Notes under the pieces: generated by a model
What the model was told of the DNA's origin: nothing
What the model saw: the letters and a program-made list of their open reading frames with translations, nothing else
Databases searched by the model: none
Shown here: one piece after another, positions 11,126-22,100 of the stretch
How positions within the stretch are numbered: the first letter of the stretch is position 1
Layout: each line of letters starts with the position of its first letter
Position numbers and translations under genes: made by a program
Source: Oscheius onirici
Taxonomy: Eukaryota > Nematoda > Chromadorea > Rhabditida > Rhabditidae
DNA: 64,000 bases
NCBI GenBank assembly: GCA_932521025.1
Contig: OW051470.1
Location: 8,108,501-8,172,500, forward strand
Direction: 5' to 3'

Positions 11126-11290
11126 CCTGACAACTTTTGACAAAAGCTGCAGTAATCCCAAGTTTTTTCAACTTCTTTTGCAAAAATTACAGTAATCGGA
11201 AACTATTCAAAAAGAAGATGGTTACCTCCTGTCAGCTCTAATCTTCCGCCACAGTACATAAGGCATCGCTGCTAGTAGTTGACTCATTGA
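11126..11290 (+). promoter_or_regulatory. Conserved 5' block upstream of the MSP-domain genes
   Basis: This block precedes all three MSP-like copies (here, inverted at about 25722-25888, and about 14818-14970). It holds two similar half-units, ACTTTTGACAAAAGCTGCAG and ACTTCTTTTGCAAAAATTAC, both followed by AGTAATC-type words, then the shared run CTCTAATCTTCCGCCACAGT about 60 bp before the ATG. Retention in the copies, even the broken one, makes it the likely promoter and 5' UTR. No factor is assigned. Confidence 0.5.
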
Positions 11291-11302
11291 CTCCTCTGGA
11301 AG

Positions 11303-11986
11303 ATGTGGTGGCTCCTTCTGTTCTCCACTGCGGCTACCCTAGCTGTCGTCGGATGCGGTAGCGATCGCCAGGAAGAGAAGAAGAAGCCGTCGTCTGCTGC
11401 TGTCAAGAAGGGACCCTCCGCCGGTAGCAGCACCAAAACGGCTCGAAGCGGCAAGAGTGGCAGCAAGAAGAGAACGAGTAGCAAGACTACCAGGAAGCCG
11501 GGATCTGAGAAGACATCGAAGACGATGAAGAAGGCATGCGGCGGCAGCAAAAAGAGCTCCAAGAAGGGATCGAAGAGTGCCAAGAAGACCCTCTCCAACT
11601 CCATCTCCAAGTCGGCTGAATCTGCTCCCTTGACCGCTCCGCTCATCGTCCAGGCCGTCGAGATCCACGCCCAGCCGACCGAGCTCATCTTCGCCGGACA
11701 TGGCGGTCTGCAGACGTTCCGTTTCGTCAACAGCTCGACGCAGCGCCGCGTCTTCAAGGTCAAGTGCAGCGACAATCAGCTCTACCGCGTCACTCCCGTC
11801 TACGGCTTCGTCGAAGCGATGTCCGAGGTCAAGATTGACGTGCTGAGACAGAATGGCAGCGCCAAGGTTGACAAGCTTGTCCTGATGACTGCTCCGATGT
11901 CGACGACTACCAAGAGCCCGAAGGAACAGATGGCCGAGACGAACAACTGCCAGATGACCGTCGTGCCTCTTCTCGTAGATGTCTAG
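11303..11986 (+). CDS. MSP-domain protein with hydrophobic N-terminus, copy A
   Basis: A single exon of 227 residues. Residues 1-18 are hydrophobic ([18 protein letters not shown]), a signal peptide or membrane anchor with a lipobox-like Cys. Residues 20-100 are Lys/Ser-rich and low complexity. Residues about 115-205 form an immunoglobulin-like MSP domain: [57 protein letters not shown] domains in nematodes build sperm cytoskeleton or act as sperm signals; a secretory N-terminus is atypical for cytosolic MSP. AATAAA lies at 11990-11995, right after the stop. The gene is GC-rich compared with its AT-rich surroundings. An identical protein is encoded at 25026-25709. Sperm function is inferred from the family only. 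Confidence 0.88.
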   Translation: MWWLLLFSTAATLAVVGCGSDRQEEKKKPSSAAVKKGPSAGSSTKTARSGKSGSKKRTSSKTTRKPGSEKTSKTMKKACGGSKKSSKKGSKSAKKTLSNSISKSAESAPLTAPLIVQAVEIHAQPTELIFAGHGGLQTFRFVNSSTQRRVFKVKCSDNQLYRVTPVYGFVEAMSEVKIDVLRQNGSAKVDKLVLMTAPMSTTTKSPKEQMAETNNCQMTVVPLLVDV

Positions 11987-12429
11987 ATTAATAAAGCTTC
12001 CTTCACAGGACACCATTGTCCTTCTTCTTCTTGTTGCTTTAGACTCTTTCAAAGGTTTACGGTAGTTCCAACAGACTAGTATCACAGTCCGTGGACGTCT
12101 CACTCTGTAGTCTCGATAGTTCCAGTGGTACTACCTGAAGGTGCTTCTTTTCGGGAAAGTTAGTTGTTTTCTTGTCTACCAAAGACTTGTCTCTACTCTT
12201 ACAGCACTCAATTGCTTACTGGAAAAAATTGGATTGTCTTCGACTCTCAGTAGTTACAGTACTCATGGTAGTACTGTCAGACTAGTGGTTTCTTGCAAAG
12301 GTAGTCTCTCACTCTATGTACTCTCAACAGTTCCAGTAGTTGATTCGTTTAGTGACAAGGTTCAGCAGAAGACTAGTTGCTCTCCTGACTTCGAACTATA
12401 TAGAGCCTTACCCACATTCGTCGATATAC

Positions 12430-13345
12430 ATCTGAGGCATGTGTGTGCCACCAATCTACAGGAAGAAGGCCATCAATAAGCTGAAGCTCGGGAAAAAAAG
12501 TCCGACAGGGGACACAATAGCAGCTCTCTTCTCTCAGAGACAGTTTTCCGCTCACTCAACTGAGACGAGAAGGGTATCAACATACACGGTCAATGGCTTT
12601 GCAATCTACGCTTTGCTGATGACGTAGTGATGCTATCTACATCTGCTGCAACAGCTGAAACAATGCTACAAGAACTGTCTGACGCCAGCAAAAGTAGGTT
12701 TGGAGCTCAATTTGGATAAGACCTTCATGATGGCCAATCGCTATCCAACAGATATGAGCGTGGATGGCATTCGGATCCAATATTCAATCTGAAGCAATCT
12801 ACCTAGGTCAAAGAATTTTTTTCGACAGGAACGCTGCCCTTAAAGTGTCTGGAAGCTTGGTTCTGTTTCAATAAGTTCCAGCAGCTTCTTACCAGCAGAA
12901 ACGTATCCATTCGACATAAGAGGAAAATCTTCAGCTCCTGCATTAAATCTTCCCTACTTTACGCCAGCGAAACTTGAACTCTTGGAGAACGAGATAGTAT
13001 TAAGCTCGTGGTAGCTCAGCGGAAGATGCTGCGAAGATTTTTGGGCGCCACTCTGCTGGATAGACGTGCAAGTGGATGGCTGATAGAAACTTCGAAAGCC
13101 ATCGATATCAGAGAAAGGTGGGCAAGACGAACATGGAATTTTGCATAGAAGGTGGCCAATGAAGACACGTGGACGAGAAGAATAATCGAATGGAGATCAT
13201 GGCCATTGGACGACCGAAACCAAGAAGGAGCGACTCGTTCACAAAAGAAATCGGACAGAATTAGACGAGAGTAGCTAGAGAAGATCCCACCCAATGGAGC
13301 CAGTGTAAATTGCGACACGTGAATGCGTTGATATCGTAAATAAAT
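12430..13345 (+). mobile_element. RTE-type non-LTR retrotransposon remnant (reverse transcriptase 3' part)
   Basis: Pieces of a reverse transcriptase can be read across frames: the catalytic FADDVVMLS box near 12605, then IYLGQRI, SSLLYASETWTL near 12955, RKMLRRFLGATL near 13025 and a C-terminal RRTWNF / TRRIIEWRSWP segment. This order is typical of RTE-clade elements. Frameshifts and stops break it throughout, and the 5' endonuclease is missing. It begins just past the MSP inverted-repeat arm. Confidence 0.8.
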
Positions 13346-13396
13346 TGAAATTGAAGAGCCTTACGTTTTACCTATTGGAAGAAACTGGATTCTCTT

Positions 13397-13745
13397 CAGA
13401 GATGTGCGGGAATGAAATTCCCGCGGGAACGCGGGAATGAAAATGGTCACGGGATTCCCTTCCCGCGTCCCGCGGGAATAATTTTTGAGACCAAGAATTC
13501 CCGCGGGAATTTTCATGATTCCCGCGGGAAAATTCAGAAACTTTTTCTTGCCATTTTTGAGTTTTTCGTCGGCAAAAATCAAGGGAGGACCAAGTTTTTC
13601 GTCAAAATATGGCGTATTTTTTCTGTCATCGGCTTTTGTTGAAAATCAGCACGAAAATTAGTTGCATAATGAAAACCTGACGAAAATAAGCGAAATTAGC
13701 GTTTTTGGAAAATTCCCGCGATTCCCGTCATTCCCGCGGGAAAAG
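13397..13745. repeat. CCCGCGGGAA-word element, hAT-like left end
   Basis: Begins CAGAGATGTGCGGG, the same end as the hAT-like element at 10002, and carries at least eight copies of ATTCCCGCGGGAA-type palindromes in both arms. A matching right terminus and target duplication were not found, so the element may be truncated near 13745. Confidence 0.55.
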
Positions 13746-13954
13746 GCATGGCAAACCTGATCCGAAATCAGATCAGCTTCTGCCAGAAAACTTTGCGGCC
13801 AACTAAAAATAATCATTTTACATCTATTTCTGATTTTTCGTGTTTCAAAATTCTGTCGCCCATAACTTTTTCCGCGAGCCCTAATATTAGGGCGCGCGGA
13901 AAGTATTTTGATGTCGCCCATAACTCCTTCTAGAAAAATGGGGGTAGAACGTAG

Positions 13955-14510
13955 ATATGCCCCCCCCCCACCAAAATCAATTAAGCCCCCCACAGATTTA
14001 GAATTTTCAAATTTTAGGGATTCCTTTTTCGATTTTTCTCTTTCCCTCTTCTGCCTATTTATGTTTCTTTTTTCCGCTGTTTGATGATTTTTCTTCCTTA
14101 AATGCTTAGGCTTAGGCTAGCCAAAGAAAGCATACTGAACCTTTTTTAACACGAAATTTCGCTGTAGATAAAAAATGAGTAGGGGGGGGGGGGCATAACT
14201 AGGATGAGGTGGGGGGCTTAATCTGTGGGGGCTCCTTTGACTTCCGTGGGGGGCATATCTAGGAAAGGTCCGGGTAGCGTATTTACGCACCCCAATTTCC
14301 ACGGTGGGGGGCATATCTTGGACGTCGACATCCTAGATATGCCCCCCCACCGTCCAGTTGGACCCCCCGCCAATTTGGGGGGGGGGGGGGGGGGGGGCGG
14401 GGCCAAACTGATCGAAGTGGGGGGCCTCCTTGAGCTTTTTCCAATTGGTGGGGGCTGGATTTTTGGTGGGGGCAAGACTGGGGTGGGGGGCATAACTGGG
14501 ATTTCTCCGA
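13955..14510. repeat. G/C-run repeat with inverted GGGGGGCATATCTA motifs
   Basis: Copies of GGGGGGCATATCTAGG and its complement alternate around poly-G runs, the longest being over 20 consecutive G near 14378-14398. The block 13957-14000 is inverted relative to about 14180-14235. Open frames here are Gly- or Pro-rich artefacts of the runs. Confidence 0.6.
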
Positions 14511-14814
14511 AGGGTTGCATCTTACGAAAAAATTGTCAACTGGTTAAAATGCTCCTCAGAATAACGAACATTTTGCTTTTTTGAAAAACATTTTTCGACT
14601 TTTGGATCACCCCTAAACTGAAAATTGTCACTTCCATGTTTCTTACTTGTGCAACATGTAGCCAAACAATCTTAGTTACGGGTTAGTTACAATGAGTATA
14701 TCAGTGAACCAAAAAAGTCAGATTCCGTAACCAAACAGTCATTGGTCTGCCTGCAAGTGAGAGCATAACTTTGCGGCCTCGGTACTCGTTGAAGATAATG
14801 TTTATCCGTTTTGG

Positions 14815-15170
14815 GCTATCCTGACAACTTTTGACGAAAACTACAGTCATCCCAAGTTTTTTCAACTTCTTTTACAAAAACTGCAGTAAAAAGAGACTAG
14901 ACTTGTTACCTCCTGTCAGCTCTAATCTTCCGCCACAGTACATAAGGCATCGCTGCCACTCATTGACTCCTTCTGAAGATGTGGTTGCTGCTTCTGCTCT
15001 CCACTGCGGCCACTCTAACCGTCGCCGGATGCTGTCATTAGAAAGAGAAGAAGAAACTGTCGTCTGCTGCTGTCAAGAAGGGAGCGACTGCGACGATCGC
15101 CATGGCCACTGCTCCTCCCACTCCTGTCGTGAGTGTGGTGGTCCCCTACCACTACCACGACAACAGGTTA
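14815..15170 (+). pseudogene. Truncated third copy of the MSP-domain gene
   Basis: Aligns with 11126-11420: same upstream block, same CGCCACAGTACATAAGGCAT run and an ATG at 14978 opening MWLLLLLSTAATLTVAGCCH. The frame then stops at a TAG where copy A has a Gly/Ser codon. Lys/Ser-coding sequence ([11 protein letters not shown]) continues out of frame for about 40 bp, and the MSP domain itself is absent. Direct orientation relative to copy A. Confidence 0.8.
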
Positions 15171-15582
15171 GTTTTTTTTCAAATCGAGTCTGGGGATCAA
15201 ACCAAGAAAATGAGCAACATTGCTTCGTATAGATCGACAATATTAACGGAAATTCTTGTCCAGTATTTTCCCTGTATTACGTTCACTTACTCATTTCTCC
15301 GCAACTCTTGTAGCAAAAACGCTGTAACCATGACTTTCCTGGGAATCCCGCTAAAAGTGGGTTATCTGGAAGACCCAGCTCTTTGCCCCATTGTAGGGGA
15401 AGTGACTTTAGCCCATCCCTCTAAATTTTGTGACTTTTTGTAGATCTCAAGTTCATACATTTTCTAGTTTTGGAATTTTGAGCAAGGTTATAGCATTTGA
15501 TACAACTGTGAGAAGCACGGTCACAAGGAAAAATAAATTTTTCATTATTCTCTTGAACTAGGAGCTAAAAATCAACAGTTTC

Positions 15583-15986
15583 TACTATTACACCTTTAGG
15601 GCCACAATTTTTTTCTATTTTTCACCGAAATCGACTGGAAATACTTTCTAAACACTTTTCAGTAACTTTCTACAGTATTTTTACTCTATTTAGTCACTTT
15701 CGAGTCATAAAACTCTTTTTTTTTTTGGTTTTTGGCAGTTTTGGTTTATCACGATTTGTGCTATGAGTGGTTCATTTAGTGGCCATACAAGCATGGAACA
15801 ACAATAACAACTGTTATTTTGGATGCATTAACAAGCCAGCAAAGTAATAATGGTGGTACCAGGCTCCGAAATGACCAAATAGAGTAAAAATATTGTAGAA
15901 AGTTACTGAAAAGTGTTTAGAAAGCATTTCCAGTCGATTTCAGTGAAAAATAGAAAAAAAATTGGGGCCCTAAAGGTGTAATAGTA
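15583..15986. mobile_element. Foldback MITE with 115-bp arms
   Basis: The left arm (15583-15700, TACTATTACACCTTTAGGGC...) and the right arm (15869-15986, ending GGTGTAATAGTA) are complementary over about 115 bp with roughly five mismatches, around a 170-bp spacer. TA lies at both outer ends. No coding potential. Different sequence from the 989/3270/53361 family. Confidence 0.8.
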
Positions 15987-16168
15987 CCGATTCTTCCAAA
16001 CCACTTGCCAATGAATACTCGTCTCTAGCGCTTCTAGGGGAATTCTCTTGTCGCTAGCTGTGATTACAGCATGCATGCTTGTTGCGTTGTCTGGGATACC
16101 CAAAAAAAAGAGTAAGAAATAACTTCATTAGAGATCCAATATCTACACGTATGCATTTTATTTCTCAA

Positions 16169-19100
16169 CTACAGTAGTCGTCCGCAGCAGAACTTGGTCC
16201 CGCAGTAGCAGGTGACCTGCAATTCTTCTGGTCTCGACTCATCGATACGGTAGTTGTAGCTCCAGCACAATTCCTAAACCAGATATTAGCTGACTACTGT
16301 GTCTCTTCTTACTTCGCCAGCCTTGATATCCTTACAGGCGAAAAACGACGACCACGGTAGTCGAAGATCGTGAGTGTCAACCAATACGTGTTGGACATAG
16401 ACGTTTGGATCGCATGAATGGTTGAGGAATCTTCCAATGTTACCCTTGTATTTAGCATCGAGGACGTAGAGCTGTTCCTTCTCTCCAAAGTAGTCTGACC
16501 ATTGAAAGAGTTCCGCTTCCGTTTGGTCTTCTCCCACTAAAAAGATGCTGTAAGCGGGACAGAGACAGAAAACACTCACGTCTCCTCGTCCTGTTAAAAT
16601 TCGGTTTTCTCCTCCGGTTCCTCTTATCCTTCTTCTGTTTCTTCCTTGGCGGCTCCCGGTCATCGTCAAAGGAGTCGTTTTGATCCGGGACACAGCTGTC
16701 ATCTTCTTCGCCTTCGGAGCTCTCCAAGGCCAGATGGCCGTATCTATTCCGAGCCTGCTGCTTTTCGGACTCGACCACGTCGTTCAGATCCAAATCGGCA
16801 AAGTACTGATCGTCGTTGTTGCCCTTATTCTCGGCAATCTCGTCAGTCATGAGAGCTCCGACGTAGTTGGCGATGAAGGCACCTAAAGGAACAAGATAAA
16901 TTTGGATAGGATATTGTCTCTCAGTCCCCATGACCCCAACTCACCACTGGGAATATCACAGACAGCCCTGACGCCCCATCCACATCCAGCCGTCTTGAAC
17001 AACTGCATCGGGTACTTGATCTCATTCTGGACGACCCGATTGAAGCACTTGCTCGTGTTGCACTTGCAGTTCTCATTGCACTCGAAGACTCCAGACATTG
17101 TCCGTTCCTTCAGACTCCTGAACTCGTATCCGAACTCGTCATTCCGGATATTTTTGGCCAGTCGATTGACAGTCTGTGTAGTCAGCTGCTGACACTCGCA
17201 CTTGCTCGCATCGGAACAGTCATCCTCACAGCTGCATCCAGAACAAAAGTCCTTCGAGATGGTCGAGATGTTGACTCTCTCGTCGAAGGGATACTTTCGG
17301 GCACAGTAGACGACTTGAGGAGGTTTTTCGTCATCGAGTGTGTTCACTGCCGGAATTGGGAAGAGTTCCTGTCTTTGGGAGTAGTCCTCGTCGACAATCG
17401 CTGATTTTTCGACCTCGACTGCTCGAAGCGGATCGATAGCTGGACTGACGGTGAAAAGATCGATAGTCAGGAGACTGTCAGTGGCCTGAAAAATAGATTG
17501 ATTTGGTTCTGTATCTTTTTTCTCGTCAGCTCTATCGATATGAACCAAGCCATCCATATTTTATTCTATGATTCATGTCTGCTTCTCATCCCAGACTTCA
17601 TAAGGTTGGCTCAGATACTGTGACTGATGTGACTGCTGTACTGTGACTGATTCTACGCCTACTGTAAGTCCTGTAAGACCTACTCAGACTGTTTTCTCCA
17701 ACCGGCGAACTCACTCTCACCCGTCAGTGACTTGGCTACGGTAGAGCAAAAGAGGGTCAACAAGTCTCAAAATCCAGTCCCTGACTGCTAATCTGAACAT
17801 AAGTATCGCATTCTCATACCAGAGTTTTCAGAGATACTGACTCTATTTTATGTCTATACTGTTACCAGTGAGCTGTTTCAGTTGGCTTATTTCCATTGAT
17901 CCTATCGCTCGTAACTGTTCACAGCGACTGTCCCCTCTTCTATTGTACTCTCTGATTAACAACTCTTTTTCTACAGTCTTTTGATTCATACTATCTGTCT
18001 AACTGTATTTGAAACTAGCTCAAGATGTCCTGTACTCTTGCTAGGAATATCTCTGTAAATCTACCCTGTCTCAGACTCTGGTATCCAGAGGATAGTATCT
18101 ATCTTTCTAAAAGTCTTGTACTCTTCAGTATACTTGGGCAACTCGAGTCGAGTCGAGCTCGATTTGAGCCACGAGTCCACTTGACTCGACATGACCTGCG
18201 ACCTCGAGTTGAGTCCTCGAGGTCGGCTCGAGTTGAGTCGATTTCAAATTCCGCGGCTCAAAAACTCTTCGATTAAGGGAGAGAATACAGTCAATGACGA
18301 AAATCTTTTGTTGATTCCCGTTTGTTAGGTCAAATAAACTTTCACTTTTGTATGTATTGATAAGACTCGACTCGCGAGCCAGCTCGAGCCTGCTCGACTC
18401 GGATCGGATCGGTTCCCCAGAACTAGACTTGAATCGGCTCGTGACTCGACTTTTCGACTCGACGCCCAAGCATACTGTTCAGTTGAGGGCAAAAAGGTTT
18501 AATGCTAAGGGCTAAAATGCGGCTAGTTCTGTACTCACTTCTTACTATCATTCCCGTTATTCCTCCTCTCCCAATCCCCAGCTCACCTTCAAGTACTTTC
18601 CAATCTCCTTCATAGATCTCAAAGTTCTTCCACATGGTGCTGCGTAAGTGATCGTCGTCCTGCTCTTGTTACTTCTTCCTCTGAAGTTCATCGTGTAAGC
18701 ATTTCTCGTCCATCCACAGAGAAGAGGAACAGCTAGAGGAGATGTTCCGGCAAAGCACTTTTCGTAAGGAGACCTGTCATGTCCTCCCAGACACTCTTTT
18801 CTACATAGTCCGTGTGGAATGAACTGGACTTTCTGGGTAGGATGTTGAATCGTGATGATTTTGAACTGCAAGTTTTATTACTGAAACTCTTGGAAGAGGA
18901 ACCTACCCTATTGGCTTTGGCCTTCTGTCTCTCAAATTCAATTTTGTTGATTGATGAGGAGGCTTTTTCTATCAGACGCTCCGAAGAGACCAGGCCGGAC
19001 TTTCTGGCAGTCGGCAGTCTAGCATTGGTCTCTTCACTGTAGAAGGCTTTCGTCTTGTTCTTCTGTCTCGTCGAGAGATTGGTGTTGTTTATACTGTCCA

Positions 19101-22100
19101 TATTCTGGAAAGCGGTCGGATCAGTGAATGTTTGTCTGTCTGTCAGTCTGTCTCTCCTACTCACCACAGTACTGAATCTTGTGGATCCTCTGAACAGCCA
19201 TTCGTCCTGATGACTATGGTTCACATCTGTGCACTCAGCGACAAAACAGTCATCTCCAACGGTCCCACTCCGAGGAAATCTCAACCGACACATGGATCTG
19301 TCCACGTCGACCACAAAAGCTGCTCTCCTGTCGGCCATCTGAACGTAATTTCTAGAGAAAATGGAGTGAAAAACTGACCACAACTCTTTGAGGAATCGCA
19401 TTAGGCTGAGGCTTTCTCATTCTGACTAGAGGCCAGTCCGGGAACTTTCCGAAATAGCGATGAAGGAAGGTCTGGATCTCGTCGTTTTCTGTGACCATGT
19501 GGAAGACAGCCGCTCTGTTGATTTCAGTCCCAGTAGTATTGTAGGCTTGTTCACAAATGGGGAAAATTTTAATTGGCTCGCATCTTTTCTTCATCCAGAT
19601 GTGCAGGTCCGCTGTTAATGTGGGACGGGACACTTCAGCCTGAAAAGAAGTTGGTTATTGGATAGAGACTGACAGACTGACAGACTCTTAACTGACCTCC
19701 ATAAATTCTCTGGCCTGCTCCCTTTCGGCCTGATAGACCGGAGACACATATCGGTCCTGGAACTCTCGCCTGTCAAAGAAGACCAGAAAACTGTCTCCGT
19801 GAGCTCCAAACGCAGCTCCAACTGTTCCGGCAATCCAGTGAGAGCCCCATCGAGGAAGCTCAATCAAGGCCACGACTCTCATCCCGATGAATCTGTTGAA
19901 TCGGGTGCCGAGAGAGCGATCAAAGAGCGGAAACTCTGCGTTGGCAATGTCATTCTTCTCCAGAGTGGCAGAGATGCGGGTGTCCAAGTATTGGACAGTG
20001 TACTTATTTGTCATTTGCTTAAACGTATTGTGCTTTAGAAGAAAAAGTAGATACTACCTTGTTAATAATTCTGGCCGGGACGAAATAGTCCGAATTCTGT
20101 CTTCTAGCCAGGACAGTCTGCCCATTTTTCAGCTCCATTCTCTGCGCAAAGGTCATCTGTCCCTCCGGTGGCAGAGCCGACATGTTCCTCCGGATTATAG
20201 CTGCTTCTTCTCTCACACTTTCCGACTGTCGTCTCAACTGAAATTTAAGTGTTCGGTTCAGTCTGTTAGAGTCTTATTCCAGCAGTCTGTCAGTTCCTCA
20301 GTCCAGTCTCTCTGACTCTCAGTCCCTCAATCATTCACTTCCTCAGACCCTCAGCCCCTTGTCAGTCTATAAGAGTCTCAACCTCTCATTTCCTCAGTCT
20401 GTCATTTCCTCAGTCCAGTCTCTCAGTCTATCAGAATCTCAGCCCCTCGATTATTCAATTCCTCAATTCCTCAGTCTGTAAGTCCCCCAGATTCTCACTC
20501 TAACTGCCTCTTGGTCAAAACTTACAGTAGCCAGCTCCTCATCAGTATAGATCGGATGTTCCATAATGTGCTCCGGAATATATTCACGGGTATTCTCTCT
20601 ACGTTTCTCCAAGACTTCCACATGTTCTTCAATCTGTAAGTTATCATTTTACTAAATTAGAACGGGGAGAATTTACCATTTCCAGCAGATTGTACTCACT
20701 GAGTTTCTTCAGATCTTCCATAGACTCGGCTGTCTTCGCTGTAACTTCTCGGAGAGTCTCTTCGAGTTCCTTGGCAATTTCGATCTTTTCCCTAGAAATT
20801 TATCTAAGGGAGGGTTGAGTCTGAGGATGAGTCAAGGCAATGAACAAGAGAGTTCATAGCATCAGTAGTCTGTTCTCAAGAAAGCCCCACAAAGACTGTC
20901 TCAAGAAATCTACAGTATCCTAGGTGAAACATACAAAGAGACTACCACGAGTAGGTATGAGTCAGACAAAGAGTGACAGGACAAGTTCAGTAAGAGAGTC
21001 AGACTACTGTAGTCTCGTTGTTAGGTTATTCCCTAGTCAAGCTCAGCCCCTTTAGATTCTCTAGTCCCACTGGTTCAGAAAACTCACTCATCAGTGCTCA
21101 ATGGCTCCATCGTCATGACTTTTTCTGCCGTTTTGGCTAAGGCTCTCTCAAAATTTTTCAGCTCCTCCACTGTAAGAGGCGTCTCCTCGTACTGTAGCGC
21201 ATTCCAGTCTATTGTAAAGGGCCATTTAGCGGCTTCAGCATGTGCCATCGTCAAGAGAACAATGAGGTCGATTCTGGAGCACATTGCGTCTCCCAGACGT
21301 TTCTTAATCTCTTCGTTGTCTCGGGTCTTGGGACAGATTGCCCTCTTGACCATGCTGTAGGTGGCCTCGTCCAGACGGAGAACATTGCAGATTGGGGAAA
21401 AGTCAAAGTTTCCTTTGTTCTTGGCTGAAAGGGACTCGTTGGTGCGGCAGGGAGAGTCCTTTAAATGATTTGAACAAGCTAACTTACTGTCCCAGATGTG
21501 ACACATGAGACCTCCCAGGACCTCGTTCTCCTCAAGAGCAAATTCCTGACCGAAATTTACATCTCCCTTCTCTTGATATCTTTCATAAACGTAGGGAGCC
21601 TCGAAGAAGGTGTGGAAACGTTCTAGGCCCCTGGATTGCTGAAAATCTTAGTCTGTCTTCGAATTTACGCAACCTTCAACTCTTTAGAAATAGAAGAGTC
21701 AGTTTAGGTCTAAAACCGTTTGTGTACAGAACTGCTACTTACACAAGAAAATACGAATAAAGATTACGGTAGTGAGAACTTGGAATTTACGTATAGGTCT
21801 CGCCAAAATGACCTTCAAAACACAGTTCGCCAAGTTCGGCACTTTAAAGGACTGCTTGTTGCAATCGGTCTCGACACGATTTTGAAATCGCGTCGAGACA
21901 CGAGCGCGGGAGGACAAAATTTTATCTAAATTCATATTGCCACCAAATTTTAAGAGCGCGATATGAAAAAATTGAAATTTTGGCTTGAAAACTACGAAAA
22001 CCTTGACGCAACGAGTTCTCAGCAACCAGTCTGTGTTTTTGATCGTGTTTGGTCTCATTTTGACGGCCGCATCGAGTTCTACAATAATGAATGTTTTCTA

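Larger units (their letters stand above)
11126..12340 (+). repeat. Left arm of a 1.2-kb inverted duplication (MSP gene A)
   Basis: This arm (promoter, 227-codon gene, polyadenylation signal and about 350 bp downstream) is reproduced in inverse orientation at about 24650-25888 with essentially no differences seen on inspection. Similarity weakens after about 12340, with a short recovered match to about 12410. The arms are 12.2 kb apart. Confidence 0.9.

Noticed and set aside
11339-12103. 254-codon frame antisense to the MSP gene (and its twin at 24909-25673)
   Set aside because: It lies opposite a well-supported MSP-domain gene; the Leu/Arg/Ala-rich translation is what GC-rich codons give in antisense. 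No start context or family match.
14225-14584. Gly-rich 119-codon frame
   Set aside because: Arises from poly-G runs in a repeat block.
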